Below, in pieces: positions 58,437 through 64,000 of a stretch of 64,000 nucleotides of DNA. The notes beneath the pieces are model-generated. The model had not been told where the DNA came from. It worked only from the letters and a program-made list of their open reading frames with translations, and did no database searches. This DNA comes from JAEUJM01 sp044221555 (GTDB lineage Bacteria > Actinomycetota > Acidimicrobiia > Acidimicrobiales > DATDAH01). The position numbers were made by a program, and so were the translations under genes. The DNA is taken from the NCBI GenBank assembly GCA_044221555.1, contig JBGAOY010000002.1, forward strand, positions 186,001-250,000, read 5' to 3'. Every line of letters begins with the position of its first letter. Within the stretch, counting starts at the first letter, position 1.

Positions 58437-59618
58437 GTGGACACCACTGCCCCCGATGCCTTCGCACCGGCGACCCTCGGCCCGCTCACCCTGCGCAACC
58501 GCATCCTGAAGGCCGCCACCTTCGAGGGGATGACCCGCGAGCACGTGGTGTCGGACCGGCTCATCGACTTCCACCGCACCATCGCCGCCGGCGGGGTGGC
58601 CCTGACGACCGTGGCCTACTGCGCGGTCTCGCCCGAGGGTTGCGGGACGCCCAACGAGATCATCCTCAGCCGCGACGCCGTTCCGGGGTTGCAGCGACTG
58701 GCCGACGCGGTGCACGACGAGGGTGCCGCGGTGTCGGCCCAGATCGGCCATGCCGGTGCGGTGGCGGCGGCGACGGGCCACAAGGGCCTCTCGCCCTCAC
58801 CCATCTTCAGCCCGCTGGCCATGCGCCGCACACGGGCGGTCACGAGCGGCGACATCGCCCGCATCACGCAGGACTTCGCCGACGCGGCACTGATCGTCGC
58901 CGACGGCGGGTTCGACGCGGTCGAGGTCCACCTCGGTCATGGCTACCTGCCCAGCGAGTTCCTCAGCCCGAAGCTCAACAAGCGCACCGACGAGTGGGGC
59001 GGCTCACTGGAGAACCGGGCCCGCTTCCCGCGTCAGATCGTGCAGGCCGTGCGTGACGCGGTGGGCGACCGGGTGGCGGTGCTGGCCAAGCTGAACATGG
59101 CCGACGGGGTGCCGGGCGGCCTCTGGCTCGACGAGAGCGTCGAGGTGGCCCGGTTGCTCGAGGCCGACGGGTGCCTCGACGCCATCGAGCTCACCGGCGG
59201 CAGCTCGTTGCAGAACCCCATGTACCTGTTCCGGGGCGAGGCGCCCGTGCGCGAGATGGCGGTGGCGATGCCCAAGGCCATCCGTCCGGCCTTCCGGTTG
59301 CTCGGTGGCCGGTTCCTGCCCTCGTACCCGTACGAGGAGGCCTACTTCCTGCCCTACGCCCGCCAGTTCCGCGCTGCGGTCGACCTGCCGCTGGTGCTCC
59401 TCGGAGGCATCAGCAACCGGGACACGGTCGACCGGGCCATGGCCGAGGGCTTCGAGTTCGTGGCCATGGGTCGGGCCCTGCTGCGCGAGCCCGACCTGGT
59501 CACCAAGCTGGCCTCGGGGTCGTCGGCCGAGTCGCTCTGCGTGCACTGCAACAAGTGCATGCCCACGATCTACCGCGGCACCCACTGCGTCCTCGTCCCC
59601 GAGGACCAGCGGGCCTGA
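58437..59618 (+). CDS. Old yellow enzyme-family NADH:flavin oxidoreductase with C-terminal cysteine cluster
   Basis: The 393-residue FMN TIM-barrel protein has LGPLTLRNRILKAATFEGM at the N-terminus, GFDAVEVHLGHGYLPSEFLS near 158, LNKRTDEWGGSLENRARFP and LLGGISNRDTVDRAMAEGF. It reduces activated double bonds or related substrates. The end carries CVHCNKC and a further Cys nine residues on, like the 4Fe-4S site of the 2,4-dienoyl-CoA reductase group. However, the FAD/NAD domains of that group are missing. The GTG at 58437 lies behind AGAGGAG. The stop codon is the first base triplet of a 26-bp tandem repeat. Confidence 0.88.
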   Translation: MDTTAPDAFAPATLGPLTLRNRILKAATFEGMTREHVVSDRLIDFHRTIAAGGVALTTVAYCAVSPEGCGTPNEIILSRDAVPGLQRLADAVHDEGAAVSAQIGHAGAVAAATGHKGLSPSPIFSPLAMRRTRAVTSGDIARITQDFADAALIVADGGFDAVEVHLGHGYLPSEFLSPKLNKRTDEWGGSLENRARFPRQIVQAVRDAVGDRVAVLAKLNMADGVPGGLWLDESVEVARLLEADGCLDAIELTGGSSLQNPMYLFRGEAPVREMAVAMPKAIRPAFRLLGGRFLPSYPYEEAYFLPYARQFRAAVDLPLVLLGGISNRDTVDRAMAEGFEFVAMGRALLREPDLVTKLASGSSAESLCVHCNKCMPTIYRGTHCVLVPEDQRA

Positions 59619-59693
59619 TCGTCGGCGCTTCGGCTGGCGCCTGATCGTTGGCTCTTCGGCTGGCGCCTGATCGTTGGCTCTTCGGCTGGCGCC
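59616..59693 (+). repeat. Three 26-bp tandem repeats beginning at a stop codon
   Basis: Units at 59616-59641, 59642-59667 and 59668-59693 begin TGATCGTYGGC and end CTTCGGCTGGCGCC; the second and third are identical. The first TGA is the stop of the flavoprotein gene. Because the period is not a multiple of three, the three TGA codons fall in all three reading frames, so a ribosome that frameshifted or read through would still terminate. Confidence 0.88.
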
Positions 59694-59737
59694 TCATCGC
59701 GATCATCAGGACTCGCTCGTCCCTCGCTCGTCGCGCC

Positions 59738-59762
59738 CGCCAGCGAGCTGTGCTCGCTGGCG
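59738..59762. terminator. Bidirectional terminator-type hairpin
   Basis: CGCCAGCGAG and CTCGCTGGCG form a perfect 10-bp stem with a 5-base loop (CTGTG) between the convergent flavoprotein and acyl-CoA ligase genes, 17 bases from the ligase stop. There is no T-tract on either side. Confidence 0.65.
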
Positions 59763-59779
59763 CGGTAGTTGCCGCGCTT

Positions 59780-61417
59780 CTAGTCCGCGGCGGGGGTCTC
59801 CTGGGCGGCCTGCTTGGCCCAGCGGTAGTCGGCCTTGCCGCTCGGCGAGCGGGTGACGGACTCCACCAGGTGCAGCTCACGGGGCACCTTGTAGCCGGCG
59901 ATCTTCGTGCGGCAGTGCTCGGCCAGGTCGGCCAGCGCCGGCGTGGTGCCGGGCCGGGGCGCCACCACCGCGGTGACCCGCTCGCCGAAGCGCTCGTCGG
60001 GCATGCCCACCACCACGGCGTCGAACACCTGCGGGTGGCTCTTGAGCGCGGCCTCGACCTCCTCGGGGAAGATCTTCTCGCCGCCCGAGTTGATGCTGAC
60101 CGAGCCCCGCCCGAACAAGGTGATGGTGCCGTCGGCCTCGACGGTGGCCCAGTCGCCGGGCAGCACCCAGCGGACGCCGTGGCGGTCGACCTTGAAGGTC
60201 TCGGCGGTCTTGGCCTCGGCCTTGTAGTAGCCGAGCGGGATGTGGCCGGTGCGGGCCAGCAGGCCCTTGCGGCCCGAGCCCGGCTCGATGGGGTCGAGGT
60301 GCTCGTCGAGCACGTTGGTCGACGGCGTCACCGCGAACTGGGGGTGACCCTCGGCCGACGCGCCCACCGCCGAGCCCTGCGCCCCGGTCTCGGAGGCGCC
60401 GAAGGCGTCGCTGATGATCAGGTTGGGCAACACGTCGAGCAGTTGCTGCTTGACCCCGGCCGACAGGATGGCGCCACCGGATCCGAGGGCGAAGAAGTTG
60501 CTGAGGTCGTAGTCGTCGCGGTGGGCGACCAGTTCCTCGACCAGCGGGCGGGCCATGGCGTCGCCAACCACCGTCATGGTCATCACCTTCTCGTCGACCA
60601 CGGCCCGCCAGATGGCCGCGGGGTCGAAGTGCTGGGTGGCGGGCAGCACCATCGTGCCGCCGCTGTGGAAGCAGATGTAGGTGACCCACTGGGCCGCCCC
60701 GTGCATCAGCGGCGCCGCGGTGGCCATGGTCATGGTGCCGCCGGTCTGCGCCACCCGGTCGGCCAGGTCCTCGGGCGTCGCCGGGGGCTCGGTCAGTCCC
60801 ATGGCCGAGCCGTCCATCGCCGCGAAGAAGATGTCCTCCTGGCGCCACATCACCCCCTTGGGCATGCCGGTGGTGCCGCCGGTGTACAGGATGTAGAGGT
60901 CGTCGCCGGACCGCTCGGCGAAGTAGCGCTCGGGCGACTGCTCGGCCAGGGCCGCCTCGTACTCGGCCACCTGGTGGTCGGCCGTGTCGAGGCCCTCGAG
61001 GTGTGCCCCCGACCCGTCCTCCACGTAGAGGAAGCTGGTCACCCCCGGCACCTTGTGGGTGACCGCGGCGATGGTGGGGGCGAACTCGCGGTGGTGCACG
61101 ACCGAGACCAGGTCGGCGTCGTCGAACAGGTACACCAGCTCGTCCTCGACGTAGCGGTAGTTCACGTTCACCGGCACGGCGCGGATCTTCCACGCCGCCA
61201 ACATGGCCTCGACGTACTCGGTGCCGTTGTGCAGGTAGAGCCCGATGTGGTCGCCGACGCCCACGCCTCGGGCGGCCAGGGCGTGGGCCAGCCGGGTGGC
61301 CCGCTCGTCGAGCTCGCGGTAGGTGATCCGGCGCTGGTCGGTGATGATCGCCAGCTGGTCGGGAACCGTGTCGCTCACGACCTCGAGGGTGTCGGCGAAG
61401 GTGAAGGGACGGGCCAT
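59780..61417 (-). CDS. Acyl-CoA synthetase (FadD19-like fatty-acid/steroid side-chain CoA ligase)
   Basis: The 545-residue adenylate-forming enzyme has the P-loop motif ILYTGGTTGMPKGVMW near residue 175, DAFGASETG near 318, LPGDWATVEADGTITLFGRG near 410, and the C-terminal SINSGGEKIFPEEVE and SPSGKADYRW with the catalytic lysine. The sequence style and the neighbouring KstR-type site suggest relatives of mycobacterial FadD19, which activates cholesterol side-chain acids. Fatty acids are an alternative substrate. It is divergent from the aldehyde dehydrogenase gene with 129 bases between starts. Confidence 0.9.
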   Translation of the reverse strand: MARPFTFADTLEVVSDTVPDQLAIITDQRRITYRELDERATRLAHALAARGVGVGDHIGLYLHNGTEYVEAMLAAWKIRAVPVNVNYRYVEDELVYLFDDADLVSVVHHREFAPTIAAVTHKVPGVTSFLYVEDGSGAHLEGLDTADHQVAEYEAALAEQSPERYFAERSGDDLYILYTGGTTGMPKGVMWRQEDIFFAAMDGSAMGLTEPPATPEDLADRVAQTGGTMTMATAAPLMHGAAQWVTYICFHSGGTMVLPATQHFDPAAIWRAVVDEKVMTMTVVGDAMARPLVEELVAHRDDYDLSNFFALGSGGAILSAGVKQQLLDVLPNLIISDAFGASETGAQGSAVGASAEGHPQFAVTPSTNVLDEHLDPIEPGSGRKGLLARTGHIPLGYYKAEAKTAETFKVDRHGVRWVLPGDWATVEADGTITLFGRGSVSINSGGEKIFPEEVEAALKSHPQVFDAVVVGMPDERFGERVTAVVAPRPGTTPALADLAEHCRTKIAGYKVPRELHLVESVTRSPSGKADYRWAKQAAQETPAAD

Positions 61418-61520
61418 GGGTCCGAGTGCTCCTGGGTGATCGTCGGCTGCGCCACTCTGTCACGGGGCCGCCCGCACGACCCAGGTGGACGACCCGGGTG
61501 GACGGCTCAGTAGAGTCAAC

Positions 61521-61534
61521 TGGAACCTGTTCTA
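61521..61534. promoter_or_regulatory. KstR-type operator (TnnAACnnGTTnnA)
   Basis: TGGAACCTGTTCTA fits the KstR consensus TnnAACnnGTTnnA at every fixed position. It lies 12 bases upstream of the dehydrogenase ATG and 103 bases from the divergent ligase start. KstR represses steroid-catabolism genes in actinobacteria until a CoA-thioester inducer binds. The GGAGGAG ribosome-binding site follows immediately. Confidence 0.6.
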
Positions 61535-61546
61535 CGGAGGAGCACC

Positions 61547-62986
61547 ATGGAAACCCGCGACGTTCTCTACATCGGTGGCGAGTGGGTCGCTCCCGCCAGC
61601 ACCAAGACCTTCACGGTCGTCAACCCGGCCACCCAGGAGGTCGTGGCGACCGTCCCCGAGGGCACCGAGGCCGACATGGACCGCGCCGTCGCCGCCGCCC
61701 GCGAGGCGTTCGACAACGGTCCCTGGCCGAAGACCTCGCCCAAGGAGCGGGCCGAGGTGCTGCGGGCGCTGTCGCTCGGCATCCAGGGCCGGATGCAGGA
61801 GTTCGCCGACGTCATCACCAAGGAGAACGGTGCGCCCGCCACGTTCTCGCTGATGGGCCAGGTGCTGGCCGCCACCATGGTGCTCGACGGCTTCGCCGCG
61901 GCCACCGACCAGTTCGCGTTCACCGAGGAACGCCAGGGCATGATGGGTCAGGTCCTCGTGAACAAGGCGCCGGTCGGCGTGGCGGCGGGCATCATCCCGT
62001 GGAACGTCCCCCTGTTCATCGCCACCATGAAGCTCGGCGCGGCCCTGGCGTCGGGCTCGACCATGGTGCTCAAGCCCGCCCCCGAGACCCCCTTCGACAG
62101 CTACCTGCTGGCCGAGGTGCTCGAGTCGATCGACCTCCCCGCCGGCGTGGTGAACATCGTCGCCGCAGGCCGTGAGGCGGGCGAGCACCTGGTGCGTCAC
62201 CCCGGCATCGACAAGGTGAGCTTCACCGGCAGCACTGCGGCGGGTCGCAAGGTGGGCGCCATCTGCGGCGAGCAGCTCAAGCGCTGCACCCTCGAGCTCG
62301 GTGGGAAGTCCGCCGCCGTGATCCTCGACGACGTCAACCTCGACGTGGCCGTCCCCGAGCTGATGCCGGCGATGATGATGAACAACGGCCAGGCCTGCGT
62401 GGCCCAGACCCGCGTGCTCGCCCCCCGCAGCCGCTACGACGAGGTCGTCGAGGCGCTGGCCGCAGCCGTCGGCGCCCAGAAGGTGGGCGACCCCGCCGAT
62501 CCCGAGGTCGAGGTGGGCCCCCTCGTGGCCGAGCGCCAGCGCGAGCGCGTCGAGGGCTACCTCGAGGCCGGGCGCAAGGAAGGTGCCCGCGTGGTCACGG
62601 GCGGCGGTCGCCCGTCGGGCCTCGACGGTGGCTGGTTCGTCGAGCCGACGGTGTTCGCCGATGTCACCAACACCATGACCATCGCCCAGGAGGAGATCTT
62701 CGGCCCGGTCGTGTCGGTGATCGCCTACGACGACGAGGCCGACGCCGTGCGCATCGCCAACGAGTCCGAGTACGGGCTGTCGGGCTCCGTGTGGACCGCG
62801 GACCGCGAGCGCGGCATCGCCGTGGCCAAGGGCGTCCGCACCGGCACCTACGGCGTCAACACCGGCGTGGTGATCGACCTGCACAGCCCCTTCGGCGGCT
62901 TCAAGGCGTCGGGCGTGGGACGCGAGCTCGGGCCCGAGGGCATCGAGGAGTTCACCGAGATCCAGACCATCGTGCTCGGCGGCTGA
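61547..62986 (+). CDS. Aldehyde dehydrogenase (NAD(P)-dependent)
   Basis: The 479-residue enzyme has the ALDH signatures IIPWNVPLFIATMKLGAAL, SFTGSTAAGRKV, LELGGKSAAV with the general-base glutamate, NNGQACVAQTR with catalytic Cys284, and EEIFGPVVSV. It oxidises an aldehyde to an acid or acyl-CoA precursor. The KstR-type operator, the adjacent ligase and the following nitronate monooxygenase-like gene suggest steroid or fatty-acid side-chain degradation, where an aldehyde is an intermediate after P450 oxidation. The start ATG at 61547 has a strong GGAGGAG 7 bases upstream. Confidence 0.93.
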   Translation: METRDVLYIGGEWVAPASTKTFTVVNPATQEVVATVPEGTEADMDRAVAAAREAFDNGPWPKTSPKERAEVLRALSLGIQGRMQEFADVITKENGAPATFSLMGQVLAATMVLDGFAAATDQFAFTEERQGMMGQVLVNKAPVGVAAGIIPWNVPLFIATMKLGAALASGSTMVLKPAPETPFDSYLLAEVLESIDLPAGVVNIVAAGREAGEHLVRHPGIDKVSFTGSTAAGRKVGAICGEQLKRCTLELGGKSAAVILDDVNLDVAVPELMPAMMMNNGQACVAQTRVLAPRSRYDEVVEALAAAVGAQKVGDPADPEVEVGPLVAERQRERVEGYLEAGRKEGARVVTGGGRPSGLDGGWFVEPTVFADVTNTMTIAQEEIFGPVVSVIAYDDEADAVRIANESEYGLSGSVWTADRERGIAVAKGVRTGTYGVNTGVVIDLHSPFGGFKASGVGRELGPEGIEEFTEIQTIVLGG

Positions 62987-63039
62987 GGCGTGTCCCCGGC
63001 TCTGCAGGGCCGCTCGGGCCCGCTCGTGGACGCCGCCCG

Positions 63040-64000
63040 ATGAGCACGCCCATCTGCCGCGACCTCGGCATCGAGTTCCCGCTCTTCGCCTTCTCGCACT
63101 GCCGCGACGTCGTGGCCGAGGTGAGCAAGGCGGGGGGCTACGGCGTGCTGGGGGCGTTGGCCTTCGACGCCGCACAGCTCGAGGTGGAGCTGAGCTGGAT
63201 CGACGAGCACGTCGGCGGCAAGCCCTACGGCGTCGACTTCGCGATGCCCGAGAAGTTCGTGGGCAAGGGCGAGCAGTTCGACCTGGGCTCCCTGTCCGAC
63301 CTGATCCCAGAAGAGCACCGGGCCTTCGCCGAGAAGATCCTGGCCGACCACGGCGTCCCCCCGATGCCGGAGGGCATCGAGGGCAACATGAAGGCCGCCG
63401 GCCTGGGCGTCGAGGTCGAGGGTCCCGGTCAGGTCGAGATCGCCCTGCGCCACCCCGTGTCGATGCTGGTGAACGCGCTCGGGCCCCCACCCGGCTACGC
63501 GGTCGAGGCCGCCCACGCCAAGGGCGTGCTGGTGGGTGCGCTGTGCGGCAGCACCCGCCACGCCGAGCGCAACCTCGAACGTGGCGTCGACGTGCTCATC
63601 GCCCAGGGCACCGAGGCGGGCGGCCACTGCGGTGAGATCTCCACCATGGTGCTCGTGCCCGAGGTCGTCGACTTCGTGGGTCCCGAGGTGCCCGTGCTGG
63701 CCGCGGGCGGCATCGGCCGCGGTCGCCAGATGGCGGCGGCGATCGCGCTCGGCGCCCAGGGGGCGTGGACCGGCTCGATATGGCTGACGGTGACCGAATC
63801 GGACACCCAGCCCTGGGTGGTCGAGAACCTGCTGGCCGCCGGCTTCGACGACACGGTGCGCAGCCGTGCGATGACCGGCAAGCCGGCGCGTCAGCTGCGC
63901 ACCGCCTGGACCGAGGCCTGGGACGGCCCCGAGTCGCCGGGCCCGCTGCCGATGCCCCTGCAGGGCATCCTCTACGCGCCGAGCGCCCATCGCTTCACCC
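63040..64000 (+). CDS. Nitronate monooxygenase-family FMN protein (3' end outside window)
   Basis: The visible 320 codons start MSTPICRDLGIEFPLFAF and run past the window end. They show the nitronate monooxygenase/2-nitropropane dioxygenase TIM barrel: GGYGVLGALAFDA near residue 31, DVLIAQGTEAGGHCGE near 187 with the FMN-phosphate region, and VPVLAAGGIGRGRQMAAAIALGAQGAWTGS near 223. Family members oxidise nitronates or act as flavin oxidoreductases; IpdC-type relatives work in steroid ring degradation. It follows the aldehyde dehydrogenase by 53 bases in the same direction and is probably in the same KstR-type operon. Confidence 0.85.
   Translation, partial: MSTPICRDLGIEFPLFAFSHCRDVVAEVSKAGGYGVLGALAFDAAQLEVELSWIDEHVGGKPYGVDFAMPEKFVGKGEQFDLGSLSDLIPEEHRAFAEKILADHGVPPMPEGIEGNMKAAGLGVEVEGPGQVEIALRHPVSMLVNALGPPPGYAVEAAHAKGVLVGALCGSTRHAERNLERGVDVLIAQGTEAGGHCGEISTMVLVPEVVDFVGPEVPVLAAGGIGRGRQMAAAIALGAQGAWTGSIWLTVTESDTQPWVVENLLAAGFDDTVRSRAMTGKPARQLRTAWTEAWDGPESPGPLPMPLQGILYAPSAHRFT

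Overview
The window is a strongly GC-rich chromosomal segment from an actinobacterium, most likely of the Acidimicrobiia. The evidence is an F420-dependent luciferase-like oxidoreductase, GTG starts, overlapping ATGA/GTGA gene junctions, steroid/fatty-acid catabolism genes with a KstR-type operator, and a dormancy-type (DosR-like) gene set. No phage genes, insertion sequences, rRNA or CRISPR array were seen; one tRNA gene (His) was found. Most of the sequence is ordinary coding DNA. Much of the interest lies in regulatory sites, repeats at gene ends and two unusual gene clusters.

Layout. 1-4.0 kb: end of an unknown gene, an alpha/beta hydrolase, an LLM flavoprotein and an Abhydrolase_10-like lipoprotein, separated by copies of a dispersed repeat of about 70 bp. 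4.0-8.8 kb: a sulfide/persulfide locus. Leftward are a sulfide:quinone oxidoreductase-like protein, a TusE/DsrC-like carrier, a DsrE2-like protein and a CstR-like repressor. Rightward are a persulfide dioxygenase-rhodanese and a TauE/SafE exporter. 8.9-14.2 kb: a lysine-rich histone-like coiled-coil protein, then two radical SAM enzymes with N-terminal twitch-like cysteines flanking a methyltransferase. 14.3-21.1 kb: PEP synthase, site-2 protease with CBS domains, universal stress protein and P-type ATPase, a set like the mycobacterial dormancy regulon. 21-27 kb: HAD phosphoglucomutase-like protein plus GH65 phosphorylase, and HrpB helicase. 27-32.3 kb: ECF sigma factor, anti-sigma/sensor and M15 peptidase operon, with a divergent propeller protein.

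32.3-43 kb: DUF1579 protein, GH1 glycosidase, secreted esterase, PQQ-propeller lipoprotein, two-component system, cytochrome P450, carotenoid oxygenase. 43-50.6 kb: MBL hydrolase, amidase, lipase, a phytanoyl-CoA dioxygenase gene broken by an in-frame TGA, and DUF445 and DUF1269 membrane proteins. 50.6-54.9 kb: hisE, tRNA-His, hisS, hisZ, hisG. 55-58.3 kb: small membrane protein, universal stress protein, DJ-1/PfpI protein, secreted FG-GAP/M15-like protein. 58.4-64 kb: OYE-family flavoprotein, FadD19-like acyl-CoA ligase, KstR-boxed aldehyde dehydrogenase and a nitronate monooxygenase cut by the window end.

Five observations merit most attention. (1) The tRNA-His lacks a genomic G-1, has G1:U72 and A73, and sits directly before hisS-hisZ-hisG, the arrangement known from some Alphaproteobacteria. 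(2) Two GGGACTTTCGG boxes lie at exactly the same distance from the start codons of the hydrolase and the sulfide oxidoreductase. (3) Short tandem duplications repeatedly lie across stop codons. (4) A dispersed repeat ends in a Shine-Dalgarno/start-codon-like sequence. (5) The radical SAM-methyltransferase-radical SAM cluster has no recognisable substrate.
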